Origin: Diphasiastrum complanatum
Lineage: Eukaryota > Streptophyta > Lycopodiopsida > Lycopodiales > Lycopodiaceae
Assembly: GCA_029204225.1 (NCBI GenBank)
Contig: CM055097.1
Location: forward strand, 13,192,721 to 13,256,720
Reading direction: 5' to 3'
DNA length: 64,000 nucleotides
The translations under genes and the position numbers were made by a program. Positions 47,742 through 59,134 of the stretch are shown in pieces. Position 1 is the stretch's first letter. Each line of letters begins with the position of its first letter. Under the pieces are notes generated by a model. The model worked only from the letters and a program-made list of their open reading frames with translations, ran no database searches and was not told the origin of the DNA.

Positions 47742-48966
47742 TTGGGGGGCGCCAATGTAGAATATAAACAATTAAACAAACTAACTTTAAAAAATAGATA
47801 CCCCTTACACTGTGATCTATTACATGGTGCGAAGTACTTCTCCAAAATCAATTTGGGATCAAGGTATCATCATATTCATGTTGAGAGTGAGGACGTTGAA
47901 AAAACCGGGTTTAGCACGAGGTATGGCCATTGGCCATCATGAGTTTCTGCTCTTGCCGTCTGGATTGACAAATGCTCTCACAACCTTCCAATAGATGATG
48001 AACGATCTTCTTCGTCCATATCTAGGTAAGTTCGTAATAGTTTACTTAGATGATATTCTCATCTAGAGTAAGACCTTAGAGGAGCATGAGGAGCATCTCA
48101 AGACTATCTTGAAGTTACTAAGACAAGAGAAGATTTATGCCAACAAAGACAAATGTGAGTTCTATCGAGAAAAAACTACGTTATTTCGAACCGTGGGTTG
48201 GAAATTGACCCTAATAAAGTCCATTAGATTTGTGCATGGAATCTTTTCTTAGCTTCACTGGATTTATTCATCGATTCATCAAGGACTACGTGGTGATTGC
48301 ATTGCCATTGACGAATGTCCTCAAGGGGGAGAAAAGAACGAGCCGACACAGCAAATTCAATGCTCCGGTTACTTGGACTGAAGAGTTGAATCCATCCTTT
48401 GAAGCTTTGAAACACTGTGTGTCTACAGCCTCGATTCTACACATAGTCGATCCTAACAAGCCGTATGCTAGCGACTTTGTTGTAGGGGCAATCCTATTCT
48501 AGGATGATAGATTGGTTGCTTTTGAAAGCAAGAAGTTGGATCCTACTTAGAGGCGGTACTGATAAGGAACTTTTTGTTGTTATTAATGCTCTTGAAATCT
48601 AGAGACATTATTTGTATGGTCTAGGTTTACGATTGTGACTAACCACCAAGCACTAAGGTACATTTGTGATGCAATTGACCTTTGAGGTTGTCAAGCCAGG
48701 TGGTCATAGATGCTCCAAAAATTTCAGTATGACATTAAGTATCAAAAGGGTACGTCAAACTGTGTCGTAGATGCCTTAAGCCAGATTGGAGAGGTTAATC
48801 AGTTAAGCTTTTCTAAGATCCAATTTGATTTGTATCTATCCTTTAGAGATTTGTAAGACCGAAAGGTACTTTGGTCCTATTTGGAAAGACATTTTGGCAC
48901 GAAATTCTAGATCTAGTTTTAAACTTGGAAAGCATGATTCCAAGACATCTCCTTGGTATAAGATAT
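47742..48966 (+). mobile_element. Ty3/gypsy RT/RNase H relic, plus strand
   Basis: RT blocks NRYPLHCDLLHGAKYFSKIN, LGSRYHHIHVE, LPSGLTNALTTFQ and FVIVYLDDILI (catalytic YLDD, near 48040) are followed by an RNase H start (DPNKPYASDFVVGAILF) and a KKLDPT-like piece. Stops and frame changes occur near 47990, 48066, 48240 and 48500. It is cut at 48966 by the LTR of the next element. Confidence 0.88.
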
Positions 48967-49578
48967 TGTTAGACTCCCAATCTGAAACTTCACTTGAAAC
49001 CTAGCTTATCCCGTGCGCAACAATCAGCAATCTCAATCCCTGTCAATTTTCTTGCATGTACAAACAACAAAGCACATGAAACATGGCAGAGCTGGCTGCC
49101 TTGTCTCCTCCCAACCTTTGCTGCATAGATTATGATGAGGAATGCCTCTCTACCACTTGACAGTACCCCGACACCTAGGCAAGTGGCAGGCTAACATGTG
49201 TCACTCATACACTGGACCAAGTGTCCCATTGAGCATGTGACATGTGTCATGTTTGACCAGTCAACCCTGACATGCATCACTCATTCACTAGAGCAAGTGT
49301 CCCAATGAGCATATGGCACGTGTCATGTTGACTAGTCAAGTCTCCTACTTTTAGGAGATCAATCTAGCCACTCCTAATAAATGACCCAGTATGCCATGCC
49401 AAAGCTAAGCACGACTCTCTGAGGTCCAATACCCACTAATTACAGTTTATTTACAAATTACTTACAAAGATCACCACAGGCGGGTGATTTAGTCATTTCA
49501 ATAATTGCAATAATTATAATATGTGCATCTATCTATGAGAACTGTAAATAACCGGGACAGGGAGTAAAGGCTCTAACA
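48967..49578 (-). repeat. 3' LTR of the minus-strand gypsy element
   Basis: It begins TGTTAGACTCCC and ends GGCTCTAACA (612 bp), inverted TGTTAGA ends. The first 130 bp match 53381-53510. A repeated phrase (acatgtgtcactcat / acatgcatcactcat with gtgtcccattgagcat) occurs inside at about 49193-49320. Confidence 0.8.
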
Positions 49579-50780
49579 TCCCTTCCCCCTCAAAAAAACA
49601 CATCGTCTGCGATGACAAAACTAGGGTACTATGCATGCTAACCGTGCACCGTCTCCTAGGCAGCATCTGCAAGAGGTCTTCCATGCCAAGCAACTAAATA
49701 TAGCAAAGATCAAGCAGTTACACAGACGTTTCTCCTGCCTATCCAATATCCTTGCTGGCTCATGGATCTCCTCTCCATGCTCCTGAATAGATATTAGAGT
49801 CACAACTGACTCACCTCCATACACCGGAGTTGTCGACAACAACTGGCCTAATCAAGCCTCCTACTATTGGCGATCGTACTCGACTCTCACTAGCACCATG
49901 ATTGGTTGTCTTAATTTTTTTTTTTCACGCAAGCATTTCACCCATTGAGTTAGAAATCAGCTATACTAGGCATTTTAAGGAATTCCCACCGTAACAAGAT
50001 CGATAGGCCTAAAACCATATTTGGCCTCCAAAAGTTACATAGGATCATCTCGCATAGGTCCAATCCACACCGGGATGACTAGCACCAGTACTATCATGAC
50101 ATAAATGCAAAATCTCCCTACACAGCCCTTTACTAACTGGAATGGGGATTTGCTACCTCTCTCACAACTTCCTTACAATAAACAATGAGGATCCTTTTGC
50201 TAAATGTATTTGATCTTAGCAATTAGGTCATTCTCAATATATTTGATCTCAGCAATTAGGTCCATAGAAGCAACCCGTTTCTGAAACGCGGTTCAGAATT
50301 GCGGTTCGAAATGTGGTTCAGAAACGCGTTTCGGGAATTTTCCAAAAAAATTCAAAAATGTTTTTGTTTTTTTTTTTCTGTTTTTTTTTTTTGAGCAATA
50401 TGGGTATCAAATGAAAGCTCTGATTAAGAGCATTTATACTGTGTAGTTTGCCAACTGTTTCGGGTGCATGATGGTCCAATTTAGGTGCATTAATCCTATT
50501 ATAATTGACAACGGAATTTAGTGTAGACAAGAAACAATGAACATGAATCTGAAATTCTGATTATAATAAAGCAAGTACATATGATGGTGCTATCCAAGCA
50601 TGCACCCTAGAGAAGGGCTTCAATGGCGATCTAGAATAGACTCTAGATGACTGATCTACACAATAACAAAATGCTGAGAGAGTGAACAGCCAAAGGACCT
50701 AGGGGATGTGAAACACCAAAAAGTGTGTTTTCACTTAGGGAGTTGGAAGGCCAAATTATGAAGAGGCCTTACCGTCAAGG

Positions 50781-50855
50781 CCCCCAGACCCCGCCGTTGG
50801 GGGGCGTTGCCCCCCAAACCCCCCACCAGGGGGCTACCTCCCCCCAAACCCTTTG
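50781..50855. repeat. G/C-run mini-hairpins
   Basis: Alternating runs of G and C (ttggggggcgttgccccccaa; accagggggctacctcccccc) form several small hairpins and could also form G-quadruplexes. This kind of sequence is common in plant LTR-element non-coding parts. Confidence 0.7.
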
Positions 50856-51046
50856 AGCATTTATTGAAAACTAGAGCAAATAACAACCAAATGGCTATTG
50901 AAATCTGAAAATAATATCTGTTTGTGCCCCATGTACTGCACTTCTAAGAGGCAAAACGCTGGTTTGACCATTGATCCCCTAAAAAAATTTCAGCCATAAG
51001 CTATTTTTCCAACAAAAAAAAAAAAAAAAAAATTAAACGATTTTGG

Positions 51047-51124
51047 GTTCAAGGAGTCTCCAATCGTTTTCAATGTCACATTAAAGATTGGAGACCCTTG
51101 AAAACGATTGGAGACTCCTTGAAC
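51047..51124. repeat. Perfect 27-bp inverted repeat
   Basis: Bases 51047-51073 and 51098-51124 are exact reverse complements with a 24-nt loop. The loop holds a third, partial copy (gattggagaccc). A poly-A run lies just upstream (about 51013-51033). It sits in the interior of the minus-strand gypsy element. Confidence 0.92.
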
Positions 51125-51724
51125 ATTGGGCATCCCATACCGTCCTTTGCTCTGGAGAGTTCAAACGTCGCTAAGCCCACACACATATGCCATGACCCAT
51201 CTGTTGGTCTAGGTTCCTAAGGTAGTCAATTTGTTCTTGCCATATGTAACCTTTTGCAACTAGAAACAAACATATCGAACAAAAACAAAGGCACATATAC
51301 TTACAGCGACCCCCCACATACTAAGCTGCCATGATCAAAGGTGCTAGAGGCACATCGGGCTCACCTTGAAGTGAATAGTTCTACCATCGCGCTGGAACTC
51401 GTAGACATGAGTACCCCAAGCGATGTAGAGCTTCCATGCTACATGCCAACATATCCCCAGTACCACATAAAAACACGCCAAACACATTAATATCCAACTT
51501 CTTAACTTAATTCTGAATGGTTAATGGCATTCCCACAACCCTGGAACCTCTCACAATAGCACCCTTTCCATCAGCCCTCACGACTATGTACTAGTATAGG
51601 GATGGTTGTGTGCTCACATTCAACCTTTCAATAAGTCATGTACGTTATGGGAGGACCTGTGTCAACTAGAACAGACATTCATATCACACATTTGTCCAGT
51701 CATAACAATCGAGAAGAACTTGGA

Positions 51725-53361
51725 AATTGATACATGTGTTCCGTCGTTTTAAACAATTGTGGCAAAAAGAAATAACATCAACCATACTTGATCATCGACA
51801 CTTTCACAAGGTGAAGAGTACTTCCCTGGAGTTCATCCTACTCCAGCTCTTAATAGCAATAGGTGCTCATGCCTGCTTCACTAAAAAATTGCATGAAGTC
51901 CGCATTGGATTCCGTGGACATTCCTTCCACATGCATTCTCCCAAGTAACCAAAGCAAAATGAAACTTTCACATTTAGAACACTCTTGGTCATGCGGCAAT
52001 AGCAACAAAGATCATTGGCCCCTTCTGAACATCGGATTCCCCATACAATCGTTGTCCCTAGAAGCTATAGCTACTTGTCGCATTGAAGGACGCTGACCTC
52101 TTTGGACATTAGACTGCCCATACAATCCTTTGTCCTCAGAAGCTCCTGCTCCTCCTCCTTTCAGGTCACTTTGAAACTTGCCTTCGCACAAATTGGTTCA
52201 TACCTTTTGAGCCTCTTCTTATCCCAAGGCCAAAACCGCCAAAGGCCAAGGCTCACCACTAACCTTGTGCATTGTTGTCTAGGGAAGGTAGTCTCCGAAC
52301 AACTTCTTCCAATCCTGTGTGGCTAGATGATAAGCCAATGAATTCCAAACCTCAAATCAGCGAGCAAACAACAGCTTGTTGGCTGCTATAGTGACAGGGG
52401 GCAGACACGTTGCACGAGGCCGCAAGGCAGGCCAGTTACTGTGAGCAGCAGCCCACAGGGCGGGGCATAACCCATGCTGGCAGAAGGCGGGGGAAAATAT
52501 CATTTTAGTTGATCAACAGGCACTTTTTAAGCCTTCAAAATCTGGCCTGCTAATAATCTTCCTAGTCCCAATTCCTAGTAAAGCAGAGAGTGACCTGATT
52601 AGCAATTAACAGGGCTCCAAAAATCAACAAATGATCAAGCCTATCGAGCAATTGTAGGAGCAAGACTGTGGCCCCTCTTCCACACTTGGTAGGCAGCATA
52701 CATAGAGCTTCTTAGAAGCTATTTTCCAGCTATTCTAACAAGCAGAAGATATGGCTATTTTTTCACGTTTGACAAGGCTTCTACAGGTTTGCAAACCCAG
52801 CAATGGACAGGGCCTGAGATTGTTGGCTGAAAAACCACATGTTGGCAGGCTAGAGGTCAAGCCACAGGAGGCTTGTAAAACCAGCGATGAGCAGTAAAGT
52901 GTTTGGCCTCCTTAGGCAACGATGGACACGAGACAAGTAGATACAGTTGGCCACAAGCAAGTTAAAGGCCAAGCCACATAGTTCATCACTGCCTGTCCTA
53001 CCTTGTACCATATTTTCTTCAGAAACCTGTCCATTGCTTCATTGAAAGAAATACATCTACTTGCCTGAAACTTGCCCTTTGTGAGCCATATATATGTAAT
53101 TCATTCTCCGGAAATCCCACTTTAGAGGCCCATAGCTAGCTTTATCAATAGCTGGAAACAGGGCATTTATAATCTAGAAATCATTGTTTTGAAGAACCAA
53201 AACTTAACTCTGATACACATTGATCTACAACCATTCAGTGCTCTATAGACTGTTCACATTCCATAATCTCTTTGTGTCATCGTCTCTAACCAAGAACCTG
53301 TGAGTTAAAAATCCGGAATAAGTCTGAAATTGCCTTTGTCGTTGCCCTCTTCTCAACACAA
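51725..53361 (-). other. 5' interior of the minus-strand gypsy element
   Basis: Between the primer site and the protease trace one expects gag. Only fragments of open frame remain and I could not recognise capsid or zinc-knuckle sequence. Confidence 0.35.
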
Positions 53362-53510
53362 CCTTGGCTCTGATATCAAATGTCAGACTCCCAATCTGAA
53401 ACTTCACTTAAAACCTAGCTTATCCCGTGCACAGCAATCAGCAATCTCGATCCCTGTCGATTTTTCTACATGTACAAACATCAAAGCACATGAAACATGG
53501 TGGAGCTGGC

Positions 53511-53957
53511 CTAGATACATAGAAAGCAAGATTTAGGCTAGAAAGCATGAAAGAGAGAATATTTAATGAGGCTAAAGAGGAGCGATCATCATCAATTGAA
53601 TAAAAGATTACAATGCTACCCTATATATACCCTATCGATGAACCCCAAAGTCGGAATTCAAAAGTAAAGGGAGGCAGAAGATTTGGAGGGAAAATAGTGC
53701 ACCCCCCGCCAATAGGAGGACCCCCACTCCAAATCAATATGACCAAGTCCTAAAAATGTGACCAAATAGGGCCCAAGGCCGATACACGAATAAAAAGGGC
53801 CCATAGGTTTGCTTATGCACAATCAAGAATAAAAGAGTGGACGCAACGAATGTAATGAGCCAAGTCCGTAACTCTCCTCTGCAAAAAAAACAAATCTCTC
53901 CACCAGCTAGCAAGCATAATGACTATCTCAAAAACAACAATGTAAGTATGCTAAATA
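53511..53957 (-). repeat. Possible 3' LTR or untranslated end of the next gypsy element
   Basis: The stretch lies 3' (minus sense) of a gypsy pol and has a promoter-like 'ctatatataccctat' at about 53621-53635. LTR borders were not defined. Confidence 0.3.
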
Positions 53958-56294
53958 CTAAAGGAGACTAATGGATATATTGATGGAGAGGACATAAGTC
54001 GTCACAACAGATACCCCACAAGCAGCATACAAGACTAAAGCAACTACTACAGTAATGTGATGTAGATGCAAAAAGAAATAGCCATGGCTAGCCGAATCAT
54101 GAGGTAGAGGGAACATCTGCAATGATATCTGTGGTAGAGAAAATAACCAAAGCCATGAGGGCTCGAGCCTAATCTGCCAATAATGGTGTATGAAAAAAAA
54201 CATCAATAGGCTCCCATGTGGCCTCCTCAATGTGGTGCAAGCTTCTCAATAGAAGCATGGCCTTGAACAAAATGATGTCGCGCAAAACGTAGCCGAAGAT
54301 AAACCATATAACAGAAGTTTGATAGCACTGCTAGACTTGCTGTAAATGAGTAGTCGCCCTAGCAATAAGCACCCGAGCACCTGATAAAAAGAAGCAATGG
54401 TGACTAGTGTATCATCAGGAGGAAGAGGCACCCCTGGCAAAAGAGGAGCATACCCATGAGCCCATAAGAAAGGAGAAACTCCAGTGCTGGTACTAACAGA
54501 GCTATTATAGCTATACTCTGCCAAACATAAATGCTAATTCCAATCCTTCCCTGAAGGAGAAACAAAATGCCGAAAATAATCCTCAAGGATTCGATTAAGG
54601 GCCTCAGAATGCCCATCAGTGGTAGAATGATAAGCACTACCCATAAGAAGCTGTAAATCCAAAGCACGCATAAGCTTTGTCGGATGTCCAAAAGGTAGAT
54701 GTAAACTTACTATCCCGATCAAAAAGAATAGTGTCGAAAACCACGCAGCTGAAAAATCTCTAATATAAAAAGGCGTGCACACTGCCAGCTGTAATAGTAC
54801 TGTAGACCAGTATAGAATGTGCATGTTTCGAGAACCGATCTACCACCACCATGTGAGTCACTACCACGCCGGGTATGAGGAAGGCCAAGGATAAAGTCCA
54901 TAGAAATGTTTGTCCACTGGCGATGAGGAATTGGCCAACTCTAGAGCAAGCCAGCGAACTTAGCACGGGAATATTTATTACGGGCACAAAAGGTACACTC
55001 ACGATAGAAATGTTCTTTAAAACGAGCATAAGACTTCTAAAAACCAAAATGGCCACCAATAGGAGAAGCATGAGCATCAAACAACAACTGAGACCGAATG
55101 GAAAGACATAGGAATACAAAAAGCACCATAATGATATAAACGATCATCAACAACAGTATAAACTTGAGATGAAGGAAGTGGACAAGAACGATAAACATAC
55201 AAAAAAGTCATGACAAGTCAAACATGCAGCCGGTAAATCATCAAACCAAGAAGGAACAGAAGCAACAAGACTATGTAACAAAGCATGAGGATGAGACAAA
55301 GCATTAGCTACCGTGTTCGACTTTCCTGGACAATACAAAATGTCAAAATGGAAAGACTTTAAAAACTGTAACCAATGATACTGACGATCACTAAGATCAC
55401 GCTGAGACAAGAGATAACGAAGAGACTGATGGTCAGTAATAAAATCAAAAGCAACATGATACAAATAATGGCACCGCTTCTTAAGATCATGGATAACAAC
55501 AAGTAGCTCTTTCTCATGAACATAGTAACGTTGCTCGTAAGAGCGCAAATGACGAGACTTGTAAGCAATGACACACAAACTGACGAAGAAGAGCACCTAG
55601 ACCAATAGAACTAGCATCAGTCTCAACAATAAACATCTGATCAAACTGTTGCAAACACATAATGGCGGCAAAAACGATGGCATGACGTAAAGCATCAAAA
55701 GCAGTATGACACTTAAAAGTCCAAACAAACTTATGAGACTTTTTCAATAAAGAATGAAGTGGGGCAGCCAGATTAGCGAAATACTTAACAGGACGACGAA
55801 GATGGGTAGCCATACCTAAAAACATACGAATAGAACGAACGTCGGTTGGAACAGGCCAATCCTCAATAGCCTGTCGACAATTAAGCAAACAAGCCAAGAT
55901 GATCAAAATGGTCATCCATATGAGAAATAGGGCATTGATTACGGATGGTAAGCTTTTTCAAGGCACGGTAGTCAATGCAAAGGTGTTTGGTCCCATCTTT
56001 TTTAGCAACAAGAAGAAACGGGGCACCAAAGGGACTATGACTACGTACAATGAGGCCCTGACGTAAAAGAGAAGCAATTTGGAGCTGAACCTCATCACGT
56101 TCGACTTAGACCTACAACATGGTGCAAGAGAAGGTGGGGTCATACCAGGAATGAGATCTATATGGTGGTTGACATCATGTAATGGTGACCGAGACGTAGG
56201 TTCTGAAAAGACAACAGAACACCTATGCAATAAGTCAGAAATCACTTGAGGAAGAGGACCACATATGGTAAAAGAGGAGTAGTAACTGATCTAC
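53958..56294 (-). mobile_element. Ty3/gypsy pol relic with RT deletion, minus strand
   Basis: On the minus strand in order: VFSEPTSRSPLHDVNHHIDL (pre-RT), [13 protein letters not shown]..., then after about 55.9 kb a jump to CRQAIEDWPVPTDVRSIRMF, so the RT palm with its YLDD box is missing. RNase H follows (QQFDQMFIVETDASSIGLGA; EKELLVVIHDLKK; DHQSLRYLLSQRDLSDRQ; GKSNTVANALSH). The integrase has TFCARNKYS, MDFILGLPHTR and FDRDSKFTS, and GHSEALNRILEDYF (the D, D and E blocks), then SVSTSTGVSPFLWAHGY. Frame changes and stops are frequent. At its 5' side it abuts the LTR beginning at 56295. Confidence 0.88.
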
Positions 56295-57549
56295 TGTCGT
56301 ACTATACCAACAGGGTTAATATAGATTTTATAGTAAATAATGTCGTTCCCACAGAGGACAGCGTTAGAAAGTTATGTTTTTGGTACAATTATGGCAAGTG
56401 GATTTGAGTGTTATTCTGGTTGTCGACAGACATTAAAAAGTAACCAGTATTACTTATATTTGGGATGGGTAGTGTTAATAAATTCAGAACAACAATCTGG
56501 CCTCTATCGAATTGGATGAAGCGCGTTCTACAGATGAGATGTTATCAGAGTAGTACAACGGTACTACACTCTGGCTGATTAAGGTGTCAATAGAGAATCG
56601 AGGATTGTTCGATGTATTCATGACTGTGCAGACAATTAATTAATCGCGTTCGCGAACTATTCGTTTCTAGACAGAAGTCCTCAGCAACTAAAGTCCAACT
56701 TAATGGTTAAAGAACACGAAGAGTTTTAGAATACGTTAGAAACTTATGTCAACGCCAATCAGGAAGACAGATCAGAGACTTAATTCTTCAGACAGGGACT
56801 GTCATCTCATATGTATACATATAGCTTTATTCAATGATCGTGCTAGACTGTACCAAAGATAGTCGTTATTCGAGTGCCGAAAAGAAAGTATTCGCGATAG
56901 ACGAATAAGATGGTTTAAAGACAGTTCTTTAGAGCATGCTTTACGGAAACACAACAAACGACTGTAATGCACTAGAGCGTCTGTCTGATCAGAGAGAAAT
57001 TCATGAAATGCGTTAGAGATTGTTAGCAGACTCCAGATCACTCACACTCAGCAGTGCGGAGAACAGAGATAAGAGAGTAACTCACAGAACTCTATTCACT
57101 TCTTCAATCTCTTACATAAGCATAAACTCTTCTCTCTCGATGATCGAGATTGAAGTGTGAGATCAATATATGTTCTACGGGGCGAACAAACACACTTCTA
57201 AAACAACAGGTGCGTCGCTCCCACGAAAGGGTCTAGTTAACGATTAGACTTAAAATATGTTCACCTATACCATAGGAGGTATACTTAACTATGAGTTAAA
57301 GTTACTCTAGTTTATCATGTCTTTTCGTATCTAGTCGTTTCGTATGGACAACCTAGTAAAGGTTGTCCAAGACAATGTCTTTTCCTGAAAAAGGTCTTGC
57401 CCTTAATTACAAGGCAAGTACTCAGGAGATATCAAAAAATAACTTAGGCCTCTTCATGATTTATACTTATCCAGCTCATATCTTCATTTTCGAGTATATC
57501 ATGCCATATTTAAGTTGATATTCAATATTTAACATTTTCGTGCATCACA
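56295..57549 (-). repeat. Candidate 3' LTR of the rightmost gypsy element
   Basis: On the minus strand TGTGATGCACG begins at 57549 right after a purine tract (GAGGAAGGGGATA, about 57550-57562), the expected polypurine/LTR junction. The left border is set at TG of 56295 (minus-strand end ...ACGACA), giving about 1255 bp. The left border is uncertain because the partner LTR is outside the window. Confidence 0.5.
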
Positions 57550-57857
57550 TATCCCCTTCCTCAAATGTGAAACGTCCTCGTGAACATATCATCTTTATTT
57601 CGAGGAGTATTCGAGAAACATTCTTGTTCGTCAGATTTTCGTTGAGGCGAAAAGATATTTCTTTGTGTATTTCGTCCTTTAGATATTTCTTTATCTTAGA
57701 GAATATATGTCTTGCTGTTTCTTTTAATTGAATAGGTTGTTTTGAGTTGATCTTTGAATTGCTGATGAAAACTAGAATCAAACTTCAAAACATCTTTAAA
57801 CTTCAAAAAGTCAGCATCCCATAGAAACATCACCACGACAAAGACACGAATGAATAT

Positions 57858-58460
57858 TCAGGAATGATTTAGTTCTTCATATAACTTCTGAGCAAGCTCC
57901 AAGTTCTGTTGAGCTTCGATCAAGAGCAAGTCTTCTTTCGATTTGGTATAATGGCCAACTGGTAAGTTGCCGAATTCTTCTAACTTAACCGGGAGTAATG
58001 TTCCATCGAACAGCTCCTGGGTTAACTTGGTATCTTCATCTGAATCACTTCGTAGAGTGATTTCTTTACAGTAACGAGCTGAAAATCTAATATAATTGCT
58101 TTTAACATAAAGGTTCTGAACAAAAAATAATGTCTTCACCGCAATGGTACCAAACTGCCAAAATGTATATGTACAAAATTGCTTATAACGAAATGACTTC
58201 CTTCTATCTTGCAAATTATGGCAAATCTCCGCAAAATATTCTGCAAGGTTTCGCTCCCAATCCACATATAGACTGAATAATTCCGGATAAGCCATATTGA
58301 TATTTATCAGCAGACCTGCATCGTCGAATGCGCCTAAATCTGCAACCGCTTGTGGTTTGTAAAGCTGAAACTGCGACTTTCGCTTCCAAAAATGTCGCTT
58401 ATTATCTTCGTTTCGCAAAAATTGAAGTTCTTTGATACGAATATATTCGAGAACATACAT
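57858..58460 (-). CDS. Extra ORF 3 of the gypsy element
   Basis: 200 codons, rich in aromatic and charged residues (YPELFSLYVDWERNLAEYFAE; RRKSFRYKQFCTYTFWQFG; KEDLLLIEAQQNLELAQKLY at the end, likely helical). No domain recognised. It follows ORF 2 after 11 bp and may be the C-terminal part of the same ancestral protein, shifted in frame. It lies between the RNase H/integrase stub and the candidate LTR. Confidence 0.6.
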   Translation of the reverse strand: MYVLEYIRIKELQFLRNEDNKRHFWKRKSQFQLYKPQAVADLGAFDDAGLLININMAYPELFSLYVDWERNLAEYFAEICHNLQDRRKSFRYKQFCTYTFWQFGTIAVKTLFFVQNLYVKSNYIRFSARYCKEITLRSDSDEDTKLTQELFDGTLLPVKLEEFGNLPVGHYTKSKEDLLLIEAQQNLELAQKLYEELNHS

Positions 58461-58471
58461 AGCCGAAGAGC

Positions 58472-59053
58472 CTATGTATAACTCTGCCGATCCAAAAGGT
58501 ATGACCTGGAATTACCCTGGATTATGCCCCAGCAGAGACGTCCTTTCTGCTCGATAGTGAGCTGGGCCCATAACCAGAGAAAGTCGTCCTTCTCCCACGG
58601 TCGCTTCCAGTCGTCGAAGGCGATGCCTACTGCGCCTGGTAGCATCATGTAATCCACACGCCATTGCAACTCAATATTAAAAGCATGTGGACACCATTTC
58701 CAGAAGCGATCAGCAAATGCACGGAATCTGTCAACACATACCTTCGACTGATTTCGCCGCATTCGCTTTGGCTGTGTAGATGTAGTTGCCAAATCTTGAG
58801 TTTGCAACTCAGCAGCCAGCTTCTGATCTTCCATTTGTTGCTTTTGGTTTGACAGCTCCTGTTCGAGCTGGTCAATCTTCGCGACAACCTCCAGGAATTC
58901 TGGATGGTCTGAGGCTCCGGTGCAGGCAGGCACAGCTTGGAGTTGCTGTGTAAGTTCATCAATTCGCAGCAGGGCCTGAAGATAGTCATCGTGTGCATCG
59001 GGCCCGCTGCAAGATGGGGTGGCATCACTGGAGAGCTCCTTCAGCTCCGCCAA
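58472..59053 (-). CDS. Extra ORF 2 of the gypsy element, coiled coil
   Basis: 193 codons. Residues about 20-80 form a coiled coil (QALLRIDELTQQLQAV; KIDQLEQELSNQKQQMEDQK), then a basic patch (PKRMRRNQSK) and a Trp-rich part (RFWKWCPHAFNIELQW; WLWAQLTIEQKGRLCWGI). Upstream of the Met the frame stays open for a few codons (EDAKALVEEELAELKEL) to stops near the end of ORF 1, so ORFs 1 and 2 may once have been continuous. Function unknown. Confidence 0.6.
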   Translation of the reverse strand: MAELKELSSDATPSCSGPDAHDDYLQALLRIDELTQQLQAVPACTGASDHPEFLEVVAKIDQLEQELSNQKQQMEDQKLAAELQTQDLATTSTQPKRMRRNQSKVCVDRFRAFADRFWKWCPHAFNIELQWRVDYMMLPGAVGIAFDDWKRPWEKDDFLWLWAQLTIEQKGRLCWGIIQGNSRSYLLDRQSYT

Positions 59054-59134
59054 CTCTTCCTCGACAAGAGCCTTCGCATCCTCGAGCGGTTGTAAGAACT
59101 CGACTCAAAAATTGTCAAGCATCTAGCCTTGGAG

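Larger units (their letters stand above)
48967..53510 (-). mobile_element. Decayed Ty3/gypsy chromovirus-like element, minus strand
   Basis: In minus orientation the 5' LTR end is TG(...)at 53381, with the primer site TTTGATATCAGAGCCAAGG (53362-53380, plus-strand complement) next to it, and the 3' LTR is 48967-49578 with a polypurine tract (complement of 49579-49591). Interior traces on the minus strand: a protease-like LVDTGPPITYM near 51.65 kb, a WGTHVYEFQRDGRTIHFKVS stretch near 51.4 kb, and near 49.7 kb EPARILDRQEKRL, which resembles the start of the chromodomain at the end of chromovirus integrases. RT is not visible. The element interrupts the plus-strand gypsy relic. Confidence 0.75.
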
